DNA from: Metellina segmentata
Taxonomy: Eukaryota > Arthropoda > Arachnida > Araneae > Tetragnathidae
Assembly: GCA_947359465.1 (NCBI GenBank)
Contig: OX375874.1
Coordinates: forward strand, 90,523,672-90,587,671
DNA: 64,000 bases
Direction: 5' to 3'
The notes beneath the pieces are model-generated. The model searched no databases. It had not been told where the DNA came from and was given only the letters and a program-made list of their open reading frames with translations. The position numbers and the translations under genes were made by a program. Shown piece by piece: positions 22,070 to 33,952 of this stretch (within the stretch, counting starts at the first letter, position 1; each line of letters opens with the position of its first letter).

Positions 22070-22279
22070 TTTTTTTCCAATGGCGGGCACTAAGGACTTG
22101 TCCTTGGCCACTACAAGGACGGAAGTGATGGTCACTTGTGAAAGGGCTCCCTGTGGGAGGACCATCATTGCCCCTAACAAAGGACAGTACAATTTACATC
22201 CATTCCCTGACTCCCGTTTCAACCCAGGAACCTTCCTATCCAGAGGCCAACACCTTAACCACTAAACCGGCAGGTCGGC
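22070..22279 (-). repeat. tRNA-derived SINE (family B), minus strand
   Basis: The complement of 22205-22279 reads like a tRNA: CCGGTTTAGTGGTTAAGGTG (A box), GGCCTCTGG, then GGTTCCTGGGTTGAAAC (B-box region). The body differs from family A and includes complements of CACTACAAGGACGGAAGTGA and GAAAGGGCTCCCTGTGGGAG. It ends in an A-rich tail (complement of the T run at 22071). The head is close to that of the family A copies at 7478 and 8110, so two bodies share one head type. Confidence 0.75.
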
Positions 22280-22489
22280 ATATTGTCATATGTTGTTAAA
22301 GAGATACACTCGACAATCTGGCCATATATTTTGATTGCTAGAGCAGACTTCCCAAAACATTGTCGTATTTAAAGAGTAATTCACGTCAAAATTTTTAAAA
22401 GAATAAAAAGTATTTTGTTCACATCTCTTAAGAGAAATTTTTTTTAAATAGAAAAACATAGTGTTTTTATTTCTTTATGCTCCGATTAC

Positions 22490-22665
22490 AGCCCTGTTCG
22501 GTCTTGGGCACTACAAGGAATAAATAAGCGTTTACTTGTGAAGAAGCACGCAGTGAGTGAGCCACTGCTAGAAGGCTAGGAGACATGCACGCACTTGCAA
22601 ACTGAGATCTAAACCCATGGCAGACAAACGCTATAAATACCATACCAATTAGGCGACAAACATGA
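22490..22665 (-). repeat. tRNA-derived SINE (family B), diverged copy
   Basis: The blocks GGGCACTACAAGGAATAAAT and CTTGTGAAGAAGCACGCAGT match the family B body. The head at 22600-22665 (complement of GCCTAATTGGTATGGTATTT) is tRNA-like but has lost a clear B box. Confidence 0.6.
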
Positions 22666-25440
22666 AAATATGCTATTTGTTTTTAAAAACAAAATAGCTT
22701 TTCGCATATTTAGTTCTTTCAGGAGCTGAAGCTTAGAAATATTTTATGTGTTTGGTTTTTATGGTCCAAAGGCCATTTTGGTCATGCTCTAATAAACGCA
22801 AAATAGACAATATGAGTAATGGGTATACACCTACAAGGAAGGTTTTAGTAAAATAGAAGAGAGGAGAACACTCAGGAGGTACCAAAAAACAAACCTCCGC
22901 TACTTACAGCGCACAGATGATGGGTAGTGTGAATTTGACAAACTTTGCCACTAGAACGATTTGAAAGAAAGAATGTAATTCTTTATACAATACTTTACGG
23001 CGGACATCGCATTTAGAAAAATTACATTTCCTGTGATGAGAAATCACTTGTTGTGAGAATACACATGAATCTGCGAATCTCAATCAACATCTACGAAAAC
23101 TGAGTAAATCTTATTAGATAAAATGCTAGATTCTACTGTGTTTCCGCGACTATTAAAGTTTTGGAAGTTTCTAATTGTTTTGATTGGTTGTGTTGTATTA
23201 CGAGCGAAACGCGATTTGAAATATCAAAAATCATTATATTCGAAATCGACGTGTAAATAACCTTGAGTATAAAACGATTGCTATTGCTCAACCAGTGTTG
23301 AACAAAAAATTAAATTTTCCAACAATATTGTTTTACAAATATTGCTCAAAAAACAACACCATGCGAAAGCAAGGCAACTTGACAGATAGTGGTGTAAAAA
23401 TGTATATAGTTGGCCAGTGATCAACAAAAGTTGACAAATAGTAGTGTAAAAGGTTTACACATAGCAAGTGATAACTCGCCGTCAGGTTTTAAAAAATACA
23501 AAAATGAAGTTTCACCAAAAACAAAATTGTGATGTATCCGTTGTATGACGAGCCATTTATCCTAGTAGGTTAATAAAGAACTAAAGTTGAAATTGTACTG
23601 AATTTAAACGGGGAATACGTAAAATTTAGTCATTAATTTGGCCGTAAACTATAGGTATGAAATACATGCTTGACTAATTAAACCACTCCTGGTGCAAAAG
23701 TGCTCTAACTTAAAAACGTTTACCTCGTGTTTTGGAGATTGTGAATGTCCCATCTTATTATAATAATCCGTCTAATATAAGATTTCAGTAACTAAAAACC
23801 ATTAAAGTGCCATATATGTTGCGACTAACAATCTGGTCACTGTTTTCTATGACAAAACATTTTAGATGCCCCACCAGGAATATCGATTTTTTGGCTAGTA
23901 TCACTTTTACAACAAGAGGCATGATATAATACATAAAGAAAAGAGCTTTTAATAATACCAATTAGTGGAAATAATAACTGTTGATTAAAGAAAAATCAGC
24001 AAGTAACTAATAAAATTAACAATGTAAGTAAGTTACAGTTGTACTACGTCAAAAGGAATTCTGATCACCGGAATATATTTTAAGTAAACCAAATTTATCG
24101 CAGAGTCATTTGACAAAATAAATTTGCACTGTAAATAAAATCTAGCAACTAGAACTTGATTTCGTTTCATAATTAATAGTGTTCCCCACACAATGCTGAA
24201 AAAATCACTTTAAACTAAAAGCTCTTACAGAATTAAAAACTAAAACCAGACCAAAAAAATTAAGCTAAAGCATAAAAAGAAAATGTGAGTGTTGTACCTT
24301 CAAATAGCTTCCGCTTTCTCTAATAAATTAGTTTTATTATAACTATTTATTACAATAAAGCTTGCTTTTAGTTTGGCAACGCAATCCTTAATTCTATGAC
24401 TGGAAAATTAATGCATATAAATTTTCCGCCATCAAAACTATCCTGTGGGGTTTTGTGAAAAAAAATCATATCGGGGAGAGAGAATACTTTCACAGGAGCA
24501 AAAAAAAAGTGTTTTTAAAAATCGAAATTCTGCGAGGGAAAAAAGTGGTTGAGAGAGAAAAGATTTTTCACAAAAGAATAAACATTTCGTCGAACAAAAG
24601 CAACCACATTACTAATTAAATTCACCCCTAGGAGTTAACCGGAAAGATCAGACAAAAGAACCGACACGGTGGCCATTTTTTTCTGTTCGCTCTTTCCGTT
24701 AACTTAATGAAAAATAACGATTTGTGAGTCGCTTTATCGCGAATATAAAACAGATCCCTCCGCCTTAGCGTGATGCGATTGCCGAAGTACATCAAAATGA
24801 AGGCGCGGTAGGATAAAGAGCTTAGGCTCAGTAAATGAAACGGGGCAATGCATTCATTTTTGCTATAGATTCGGCCCCATTTTCTTTTCCCGTGCCTAGT
24901 TTAAATAGGATTTCGTACCATTTCAAAGAAAGTTAGCTCTGGATATCCGAAGCTGCGTTTTAACGCAAGATGCACGCCCGGTCGCTTCGGAGGCCATGTT
25001 TGTCCACATGTCATCGAAGAGTCAAAAACTATTCAAACAATTCCTTTCGAATTCTCAAATCCATGCATACGCAATAGGTTCTAAAATACTCTGCTCAGAG
25101 CAGAAACTTGTTAACTGACATTTTTAGGAATGGCTGTTTTGAAACTAAATTATTGTTTTCATGATGATGAGAAAAATGTCATGTTGTAGTGTATTTAAAC
25201 AAAATTTTTTCACTATCAAAATGTTTGTAATTTTTATTTACGATCTTATCTTTGAAGGGCTATTGTATAAAATGTATTCACTTTGACAGTTAATGAGTTT
25301 CTGCTCTAAGCCGACGTTATGAGTAAAATATCAGGAATTTATTTTGACAAATGATGCTTGTCAAAGAGAAAAATTCTTAATTTGCATTTTATCAAATCAA
25401 TAATATTTTTGATTTACAAAATAAACCTTAGAGAGACTTG
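22666..25440. other. AT-rich DNA with one GC-balanced patch
   Basis: A ~48-bp imperfect duplication (TTGACAGATAGTGGTGTAAA and TTGACAAATAGTAGTGTAAA) lies near 23379 and 23426. Bases 24600-25000 are more GC-balanced, with TTATCGCGAATATAAAA and other possible regulatory words, but no coding region or repeat match was seen. Confidence 0.35.
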
Positions 25441-25442
25441 TT

Positions 25443-26140
25443 GGCATAAGGAGTAAGTTGGCATTCGCCATGTATTTCATACCACAGTGATTTCAGAACG
25501 GTGATATCACCACTATTTAACTACACGTGTATGTTGCATCATTCACTATAGTTTCAATATGATAGAAGCTTCCGAATTTTTTTTTTTTTTTTTTTTTGCA
25601 AAGTAACTTTTTTTTTTATTGAAGGTTTTTTTATGAAGTTGTAGAATATGGTGAGTTGTTTTCAATGGTTGTGTTGGACTTGTGAACCTTATGTGGAAGA
25701 GTGAGGCGGCAATCTTGTTTCAAAAGTCCTTGTGGGGCAAGTTGGGATTTAATTCATGGGAAATGTTGGCATAGGAAGGATATTGGACATCGACTGAGAT
25801 GAATTTTGTATTTATCTGCAAAGTATCTAAAAATACACATACTTTGCAGATGGCCAAAAGTAGTAGACACAATCTGGTGCAATCGCAACAAAAGTTTGCG
25901 AAAACTAACGCCACCAATTCAAGTAGACGATCGCCCAACGTTTTTGGTGAACAAGAAGCGTTAAAAATTACCTCGTTATATTTATTTTTCTTAGCTTTCC
26001 TTATTTTGTATTAAAATATGTATTTTAAAGTGATCAAGTTGCATTGTTGCTTAGATCCTATCACAATAATATGCTACGCCAACTTACCCCGGGTATTATG
26101 TCAACCTACCCCACATCAGGAGTAAGTTGGCATAGTTTGA
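25443..26140. other. Possible decayed element marked by GTAAGTTGGCAT motifs
   Basis: AGTAAGTTGGCAT occurs directly near 25450 and 26120, with an inverted relative CGCCAACTTACCCC near 26078 and TCAACCTACCCCAC near 26100. GGGGCAAGTTGGGATTT lies near 25734. The region also holds a long T run (25578-25597). The repeated GTAAGTTGG words look like old transposon ends, but I cannot define borders or a coding region. Confidence 0.3.
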
Positions 26141-26699
26141 GCACGTTCGTAAACAATACATAACGAGTAAACTATACTATTTTTAGTGATTTTTTTTCCT
26201 TCATTATTTTGTAGCCAAGGAGTTCCACTGTTCAAGAGCATTAGTTATAATTAGAACAACTTTTTGCAACAAATGCAAATTTCTTTTCACGTGTTCTACG
26301 TTGCATGTAAAGTGCTAAAACAAAAATTCCTAATGCATTGGGTGTATCGTAAGTGAGTTATAACCGCAACATAAATGCAACTTTTTCCATAAATGTAACC
26401 ACCTGCAACTTTTTTAAATTTAGCTCAAAATTAAATAAAATACAATTGCTATCACCCAGAGCTGCCAAAACGTTAACTGATAGTTAAAAGCAGCTACGAA
26501 TGTTTGATTCGTCTCGTAGAAAAATCGGAATCGAAAGAGTACAACATCGAGACAGCGAACGAAGATAAAAGATGGATTGATTTTAAAGAGGTTCATTGCA
26601 ATCTTAAAAAACGATTGGGAAAAAATAACGACATAATAGCAATTGCTACTTTTCCTAGACGATTTTCCGTGTGATTACTTGCTACATTAACAATGCCAG

Positions 26700-26825
26700 G
26701 CAACATCAGTCTCTGTTGAGCGCAGTTTTTCAATGTTAAAGAGATTACTGCACAAGGATCATCTATTCAACGACGTTAATATTGTACTGCATTTAATTAT
26801 GTATAAAAATACTTTTGTATGTTAA
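26700..26825 (+). pseudogene. hAT transposase C-terminal (dimerisation) fragment
   Basis: Forty-one codons to a TAA encode ATSVSVERSFSMLKRLLHKD and then NDVNIVLHLIMYKN. This is the hATC dimerisation motif that ends hAT-superfamily transposases (ATSxxxERxFS...). Upstream sequence (26400-26690) has short related-looking frames but too many breaks to follow. No zinc finger or catalytic region remains. Confidence 0.75.
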
Positions 26826-26899
26826 TAAAATTGTCAATAAATTCGGATTTTTTTATATTTTTTACGAATAATTTATTTAGATTTTAGTGTATCAAAAAT

Positions 26900-27025
26900 A
26901 AATGCAACTTTATTTCACAAATGCAACTTCAGGGAATGATAAATGCAACTTTATTCCACAAATGCAACTTCAGGGAATGATAAATGCAACTTTTTCCATT
27001 TTTACTGCAACAAAAAAGTTGCCCT
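26900..27025. repeat. 41-bp tandem repeat, two and a half units
   Basis: AAATGCAACTTTATTTCACA...GGGAATGAT runs at 26900-26940 and repeats at 26941-26981, then a partial unit starts at 26982. An AATGCAACTTTTTCC word also lies upstream near 26380 (AAATGCAACTTTTTCCATAA), on the other side of the hAT fragment, so these may be subterminal repeats of that element. Confidence 0.75.
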
Positions 27026-27851
27026 AGTTATAATAGCTAAAAGTATTACTGTGAAAAAAAGTAAAAAAAAACTCCAACTAGTCCCGGTCACCCTATGTTT
27101 CGCAAACTATATTTTATTTACATGTAATTTCATCAATATCAATATTAAATTTGTACTCTCTTATAAAAACCAGAAGTACAGAAGTATATGTACACTGATC
27201 CAAAAGATTGGGAAAAGCACGAAGCTGCTGTCTCGCATTTGTTATTTGTAAAGTCAAATTTTGCGAATCGAAGGTTTTGAAAATCTTGTAAATACATTAT
27301 CTTATTTCATACCAAGATACCTTTAATTCCTCTAGAAAGAACCTTCACCCACAGTAGTACAATTTTGAACTGTCAACAAACATTAGACAGAGCGACAGCA
27401 TCGACTTAAAACAGCTCATATCAGGTGTAACCTATTTGAAACTTGTCATCTGCTCTCAGGAGCACAACTCTATTAGGTGTGTACAGGCTTCAAGTTTGTC
27501 TTGTGTTTGGCCCAACTTGTGGGGGGGGTGGTGAAACTATGGCCCTTGTGACATAAAACCTGCACATAAGTAACGCTTTTGATACGTAATAATATCAATC
27601 GTAACTTGCAATGATGATAACCCCAAAACTAAAAGGTTGCTAGTTCAATTGAATTCCAATCGGTTAAAATTATTTACAAAATGCAATATGTCATATTACA
27701 GCAGCATCTTTGGTAACTTAAGTACTTTTGATGTGAAAGGAGCCGCAACTCAGAACACGTTTTTCAATGAACTTGGCAGTTATGCAAGTGTTATTCATAT
27801 CTGCTGCCAGCTTCAAAGGTTGTATACTTTTAAAATTAGAAACGCTATATA
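27026..27851. other. AT-rich DNA, nothing recognised
   Basis: Open frames of 102 and 74 codons are present but have no recognisable domain. A G run lies at 27521-27528. Confidence 0.35.
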
Positions 27852-27915
27852 CACTCTATAACAAAAAAATCGATGCACCAAGAAGGAATCATCCGATTGC
27901 TTTGAAATTTCATTG
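27852..27915 (+). mobile_element. Solo Tc1 inverted-repeat end
   Basis: CACTCTATAACAAAAAAATC follows TA at 27850, then GCACCAAGAAGGAATCATCC and GATTGCTTTGAAATTTC. This is the terminal sequence of the Tc1 family whose transposase remnants lie at 28508, 33702 and 54516. Nothing of the element follows, so it is a solo end. Confidence 0.75.
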
Positions 27916-28263
27916 CTCAATTTGCTCAATTTTTTAAATTTTGAATAAGTGCAAATAAAAAATTATTGAAAGTATAAAGCTAAGAATTTCCAGTATTTGT
28001 TGGGCTGAGCCATAAAATCACCGACTTTAAAAAACTCGGAGGTGTTATGAACTGCGTGTTTTGACATGGAATGCCCATATGGAATAATGAAAGTTTAGCA
28101 CAGATTATATGCATGGTTTACTATTTTTAAAATTAACAATAAAATGTCGTTTATTATTACAATTTAACTACATAATTACTAATAAATTTACTACACAAAT
28201 ACTACTTTAAAACAGGAAAGTAACAAAAGTAAATATTGCACTTAATTTAATACGTACATTTTA

Positions 28264-29188
28264 TACTCTATAACAAAAAAATCGACGCACCAAGAAAGAA
28301 TCATCCGATTGCTTTGAAATTTCGTATGCAAATATGTTTTGCCCAAGTATCCAAATGATTAAAATTTGGTGTCCAATGAATGAATAGTGCGATCTCCAGC
28401 GCATCGGAACTGCGCATCCAGCAGATGTATATAAGGAATTGTTCTTGAACTGTTGTTAAAATTTTCTGCTGCATTGCGATTTAAGATACCTTTCAACGAC
28501 TGAAAAAATGCCTCGCCGCAAGATTCGAGCTCATTACGAGCAACTTTCAGAGTTTGAAAGAGGTCGTATCATTAGATTAAAAGAGGCAGGTTGGGCAAAT
28601 CGGAGAATCGCTCGTCATGTGAGTCGAAGCGATGCGGCGATTAGAAGATGCTGGCAAGAGTGGGTGGACAATGGCAGATTTCAGCCTCATGATGGTAGCG
28701 GTCGACGTAGGGCCACAACAGATCGCGAGGACAGAGTGATTGTCAGATCAGCTGTCACGGCGCCTGATTCATCGCTATCACCCATCAGTCGTGCGACCCA
28801 CACACGAGTGTCCACCATGACCATCCACAGACGGCTGAGAGAGCGAAATCTACGCTCGTACCGACCGTTACGCCACCTGCCACTCACGCCTGCACACTGC
28901 CGAGCCAGATTACAGTGGTGCTTGGCTCAATCAGGCTGGAATGATGCTGACTGGGGACGTATAGTCTTTAGCGACGAATTCCGCTTCCAACCGTGTCCTA
29001 ACGATCATCGAAGACTTGTCTGGGGCAGCGTGCCGATGTCTGGGGCAGCGTCAACCCAGGGCAGCGTGCCGATCCTGCTTTCACTATTGCACGCCACACT
29101 CAACAAGGAGTTATGGTCTGGGGTGCCATTTCCCTTGATAGCCGGACCCCTTTGGTCGTCATTAGAGGTACACTTACTGCACAGCGGT
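28264..29188 (+). mobile_element. Tc1 element, 5' half
   Basis: The 5' end (CTCTATAACAAAAAAATCGA after TA) is followed by a ~240-bp leader and the transposase remnant at 28508. At about 29188 the Tc1 sequence stops within TTAGAGGTACACTTACTGCA...CAGCGGTACGT and SINE body begins. The 3' half and the second inverted end are absent downstream. Confidence 0.8.
28508..29188 (+). pseudogene. Tc1 transposase, N-terminal two thirds
   Basis: The ATG at 28508 starts MPRRKIRAHYEQLSEFERGR, followed by a paired-like helix-turn-helix (WANRRIARHVSRSDAAIRRC at about residues 29-48) and a second DNA-binding region (STMTIHRRLRERNLRSYRPL at about 102-121). The first catalytic aspartate is in WGRIVFSDEFRFQ (about residue 155). 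An expansion of GGCAGCGTGCCGATG-type sequence near 29030-29070 then shifts the frame. The wild-type frame resumes at 29113 with MVWGAISLDSRTPLVVIRGT. The second D and the E are lost with the 3' half. Tc1 transposases usually have about 340 residues. Confidence 0.85.
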
Positions 29189-29398
29189 ACGTTAAATCTG
29201 TAGTGGCCGAAAGTTCTCACGTTGGGATGGTGTGGAAGCTTGAAGAGTGGGGTGCCAGCTCAGGTGTTGCTTCGTCATCTGACCGTGGTTCAAAATTACG
29301 AGGTGTTGTCCTCGGGTCTTTCCTTTAAGGGAGTGATCCCGGACAGTCGTCAATAGCCCGTTGTGTTGCTCTAGTACGACGTTAATTAAAAATTTCCA
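29189..29398 (+). repeat. SINE (family A) body fused to a truncated Tc1
   Basis: The body starts at TTAAATCTGTAGTGGCCGAA without a head, directly at the Tc1 breakpoint, and ends in GACGTTAATTAAAAATTTCC. The headless start is what 5'-truncated reverse transcription would leave. Confidence 0.8.
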
Positions 29399-29660
29399 AT
29401 TATCAAATATAGTTTATCAAGTACATTACGGCATCATAATAATTAATTTTCAACACAACAACATACTCTATATGGTCATGGTCCTTATGATTACGACGTT
29501 AGGAAAATTGTAATAGAAAGAAAGAATTAGAAAAATATTAGAATTATTTAAAATATCATATTTTTTCAAGGTTCCTTCATAAGACCTTGAGGTTGTGTTT
29601 TAGGTTTTATGGTTCAAAGGTATACAGGTCATATTTGAACAAGCTGCTCTATGAAACGTA

Positions 29661-29890
29661 ACGTAAATGGATATTCACACAATTAAAGCTCTACTGACAC
29701 AAAAGTGAGAAATACGCCGAGTCAGGAATTGAACCTGTGCAGCCTACAACAGTCACGTAAATGGATATTCACACAACTAAAGCTTTACTGATACAAACGT
29801 GAGAAATACACCGAGTGAGGAATTGAACCTGTGCAGCCTACAACAAGCAGGTTGCTAGCGCATTGGGTAGAACCACTGTAATCCCTACAA
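29661..29890 (-). repeat. tRNA-like repeat with a 94-bp tandem duplication
   Basis: ACGTAAATGGATATTCACAC...GCCTACAACA occurs at 29661-29754 and again from 29755. On the minus strand the segment 29810-29885 reads tRNA-like: GTGGTTCTACCCAATGCGC, GCAACCTGCTTG and the B box GGTTCAATTCC. It is probably a third SINE family (C), with its body partly duplicated. Confidence 0.55.
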
Positions 29891-30284
29891 ACTCTTATGA
29901 ATGCTATGCAAAAAAAATGTAATTAAAGTTACACGTGTAAACCCTATCACATGTTGGTAAATTCACGTACCAATCCTCAAGATGTGTTTCAAATTCACAT
30001 TGTTTAGTTTTCCAACCTTATGTTTAGGGTATATAAAAGAGGAGATGTATAAGCAGTTTACAATTATCTAAATTTAAAATCACTAGAAAAGGGAAGATTT
30101 ATCCCCATCGGTATGTTGAACATCTGTCACTTTTTCGACATTGTGACCAATGTGTTCATATTACGTTAGGACCGATCGTTCAAATTAGATAACAGGATCT
30201 ACAAGATATTAAAATTGAGATTCTAGGAGTCCTGATTGGGTTGTCCCTTTGAAGAACTATACCAGACCTATTCTCGAACCTTTA
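29891..30284. other. AT-rich spacer, nothing recognised
   Basis: No coding region or repeat was recognised. Confidence 0.4.
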
Positions 30285-30362
30285 CCTTTAAAACTGATCC
30301 CGAAAGATGGCCGATATCTCGTTGTGTTGTTCCAGTGTGACTTTATTTTAACTACCTACTTT
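30285..30362 (+). repeat. SINE (family A) 3' tail fragment
   Basis: Only the end of the element is present: ACTGATCCCGAAAGATGGCC, CGTTGTGTTGTTCCAGTGTG and an AACTACCTAC tail. Confidence 0.6.
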
Positions 30363-30385
30363 TCACGATAGGTGGTTTTCCTTTC

Positions 30386-30716
30386 GTCCAACAACCCAGT
30401 TGGTGGTGTCACGGTTAAGCAGCCGGAGGGTTGCGAGTTCTAAACTTCATCCAACCAAAGATCGGCAAGTAGGGGGAGGTTGCGTTATATCTGGTCATGG
30501 CCTCAAATGTCCTCACGTTAGCGTGTTGTGAAAGTTTTTAGGGTGGAGTGCCAGTTTAGGTGTCGACATCGTTATATAACCATGGTTCTAAATTACGAGG
30601 CGTTAACCTCTGACAGGGACAATTTTGTAAAACCATTCTGAATTGGTTTCAAACCATAACTAATAGCCCGTGGTGTTACTCCAGCGTGACGTAAAGTTAA
30701 CTACCTACTCGTATAT
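30386..30716 (+). repeat. tRNA-derived SINE (family A)
   Basis: The head (CCCAGTTGGTGGTGTCACGG...GGTTGCGAGTTCTAAAC) lacks a good B box. The body and tail are followable to AACTACCTACTCG, with an altered segment at 30615-30650. Confidence 0.7.
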
Positions 30717-31850
30717 ATTGAACACTGTGTTGACATTGTGATAAGTTTTGCATTATAAATTTAAAATAGCAGACTAACTAACAAATAGCAGATTATCAAT
30801 ATTTCCTCGGTAAATATTCGAACCGCTCCCTGATTTCGATACATTCTTGTCACATAGCTTCTAGAAGTAATTAATAATTAATTAAATATAATTGATAGTG
30901 TTTATTAAAAATAAATTAACATTACTCAAAATTGATGTTTACCTGCTTGTATCTTTGATACTACAAATTCTATTTACATCGTATGCTTAATACTAGTGTT
31001 CAGATTGAAATTTTTATCAATTTTGGAACACAAGAAGAGATTTTACTGACCCACAAGACCAAAGTCCAGAATGAGAAAAAAACTATTGTCTAATAACTTA
31101 TTATAGTTTTAAAATGGGTTTTTGAGCCTTTTAATTAGGTGATAATTGTGAAACCTAAAATTTAAAAATGTATATTGCTGCTCCAAGTGAAGTAAATGAA
31201 GACCTAGACCGATAAATCAACCAACCATGCTCGCATACACACTAGTAAGCCAACCAATCATGTTGCATCACTACCACTAATAAACCGTAAACAGAAGGCG
31301 AACTTCAGTGGCTGATAATCATCGACGTTCTAATGAAATAGACATTGGGTGTGGGCGAAATCACTGTCGTAAGATCTCCGAATGGTAAGTCACGTGGACT
31401 TACGAATCAAGCTAGAACGATTGGCTATTAAAGCGCAGATTGGGGTTTTTAATCAAATAGGATATTCAGTTTAATTAATCAATTCTTCGCTCCGCATTAT
31501 AATCCATGATTTTTCCCACAGCCACGTGACAGATCGTCAAACCAAGCGATACCCTGAAGCTGCATGCACGTACTCATCGTTGATTTTGATTGAAAAGTCA
31601 TCAGACTTATCACTTATCATTCAAAAAGAATGCAAGAATCATTTAAGTGTACGTGAAATAATTTTTACGTCGGTTTAACTTTTTATAGCTTCTACAATTT
31701 AATTCGGAAGGAAATATGCATACATGATCTATCCATATTACAATATATTTCATATTCATCAAACCTCTGCTGTAAAACAAACTACAAAAGTTTTTTTCAT
31801 CGGTGACTACTACAGATGTCGATTTCAGAGTGATTGCTAATATCCCGTCC
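30717..31850. other. AT-rich DNA with one GC-balanced patch
   Basis: Nothing is recognised. Bases 31300-31600 are less AT-rich but hold no open frame of note. Confidence 0.35.
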
Positions 31851-32100
31851 GCTCATTTTTAGCTAAAAAGGGGATTTTTTAGCGATTATTCATGTACCTA
31901 AGTTTTCCTATGAATGCATTTTACTTGTGGTATTCTTGCACCTGGTATACGATGTTTTCGAATTTTTTTAGGATGAAAGGATGGTAAATTAAATCGTTAC
32001 GAGAGACATTCGTAATTAATTTATTTTGAAGCAAACGCATTATTTTCTTGAAATTTTCATTCAAGGGCACGAGGAACAACGTAGCTTGTTTGAAAATTAA
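31851..32100 (-). mobile_element. Possible old Helitron fragment
   Basis: TTTTACTTGTGGTATTCTTG followed by CACCTGGTATACGATG (about 31920-31955) resembles TTTTACCTGTGGGACTCTTG...CTCTGGTATGCGACATTG inside the Helitron at 19220-19255. Neither Helitron end is present. Confidence 0.35.
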
Positions 32101-32451
32101 ATGTCACCATTGTAGAAAAACAAAACTGCATCGATTAAAATTTTTATAAAGCAGAGGGTTGATTTTAAAGCGTTGATAAAAGCAATTCACTGCTTTAAAT
32201 CAACAAATGTTTCACATGTTTCTAAGTTGAACAAGAACAATTTCAATTTGTAGAGAAAGCAACTTGAACCTTCTGTCACGACATAAAATTTCAAACTTTC
32301 AAATTTCCTAGCTGTGATATTATTCCATTAACAGAGCAAAGAGAGTCGTTTTTAAAATTCCACTTACTCCAGCATACATTCAGTTTTAAATTGAATCCTT
32401 GAGGTGCTTTTTTTCAATTCAGATATTCGGTTTCTAACTGAAAACCTCGTA
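32101..32451. other. AT-rich spacer, nothing recognised
   Basis: No coding region or repeat was recognised. Confidence 0.35.
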
Positions 32452-32929
32452 CAGTCGCTGAAAAAAAAAGAACCACCCCTCTTTATTCGAACAATTTTAA
32501 CATTAAAGAAAATTCAAAGATGGAGTTTGACAGGAAAAAACGCTTTCTATTAATGCAAATTCATAAAACTTGAATAAGAGGCAGTCTTTATGTAATAAAG
32601 TGCGAACAAACTTAAAATTTCCAATAGCAACCACCTATTTTGACACACAATTTCTAATCTATATCACAATTTTATTTCAGATGCCAACTTCCATGTCATT
32701 CGGACTTGTCGTTTCGAAGTTATGAGGACATAAAGTTGGAGCTCCTAATGTTAAATTTGTTTCTTAGACTTTTATGGATATATTCCTATATAATATTTCT
32801 ATACCGCTTATATTTTGTACCACGTTACTGTTAAACAAAATCCACCTGGTATTTGTTTTAAAACTTGTTTTTAGTATGCATTAATAATTATTAAATCAAT
32901 GTATGAAAAAATTATGAATTGGTATGTCA

Positions 32930-33702
32930 TTATATTTTTATAGAAATTGATTCAGAAGGTATTCTAGTATGGTCATGCAACATTTCAGCCTGGATGCAAG
33001 CTGCCAATAGGCGTGGCATAAACCGATATAGCTCCCGGATGGTCTTCTGCGGTATTTCTTGCCAAATTTGCTCCAATTGTCGGACTACATCATCAACATT
33101 CCCTACCGGATGCAGTCGCCTTCCCATCATATCCCAGATATGCTCGATGGGAGAGAGATCTGGTGATCTGGCTAGCCAAGGTAAGTGTTTTACAAGCTTG
33201 AATAGTTCATAGCAACACGTGCCGTATGTGGTCTGGCATTGTATTGCTGAAAAATAAGCCCAGGGTACTGCGAAAGGAACGGTAGCAAAACAGGTCTCAG
33301 AATGTATAGACAGTGTGCAGGCGTGAGTGGCAGGTGGCGTAACGGTCGATACGAGCGTAGATTTCGCTCTCTCAGCCGTCTGTGAATGGTCATGGTGGAC
33401 ACTCGTGTGTGGGTCGCACGGCTGATGGTTGATAGCGATGAATCAGGCACTGTGACAGCTGATCTGACAATCACTCTGTCCTCGCGATCTGATGTGGCCC
33501 TACGTCGACCGCTACCATCACAACGCTGAAATCTGCCATTGTTTACCCACTCTTGCCAGCATCTTCTAATCGCCGCATCGCTTCGACTCACATGACGAGC
33601 GATTCTCCGATTTGCCCAACCTGCCTGTTTCAATCCAATGATACGACCTCTTTCAAACTCTGAAAGTTGCTCGTAATGAGATCGAATCCTGCGGCGAGGC
33701 AT
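32930..33702 (-). pseudogene. Tc1 transposase with internal deletion
   Basis: The ATG at 33702 starts MPRRRIRSHYEQLSEFERGR with both DNA-binding regions intact (about residues 1-125). At LPLTPAHC the frame jumps to LYILRPVLLPFLSQYPGLIF, skipping about 110 residues and the first catalytic aspartate. The second is also lost: QQYNARPHT stands where QQDNARPHT is expected. A frameshift near 33200 leads to the C-terminal frame at 33130-32930 (MMGRRLHPVGNVDDVVRQLE). It is inactive. Confidence 0.88.
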
Positions 33703-33952
33703 TTTTTCAGTCGTTGAAAGGTATCCTAAATTGCAATGCAGCAGAAAATTTTAACAACAGTTCAAGAACAAGTCCTTATATACATCTGCTGGATGCGCAG
33801 TTCCGATGCGCTGGAGATCGCACTATTCATTCATTAAACACCAAATTTTAATCATTTGCATATTTGGTCAAAACATTTTTGTATACGAAATTTCAAAGCA
33901 ATCGGATGATTCCTTCTTGGTGCGTCGTTTTTTTTTGTTTTGTTATAGAGTG
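32930..33952 (-). mobile_element. Tc1 element on minus strand, internally deleted
   Basis: The end at about 33952 has the family inverted repeat (complement of CACTCTATAACAAAACAAAA and of the GGTGCGTCG block). A leader and the transposase remnant follow on the minus strand. The other inverted end is not recognisable near 32900-32930, so the 3' terminus is lost or badly decayed. Confidence 0.75.
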
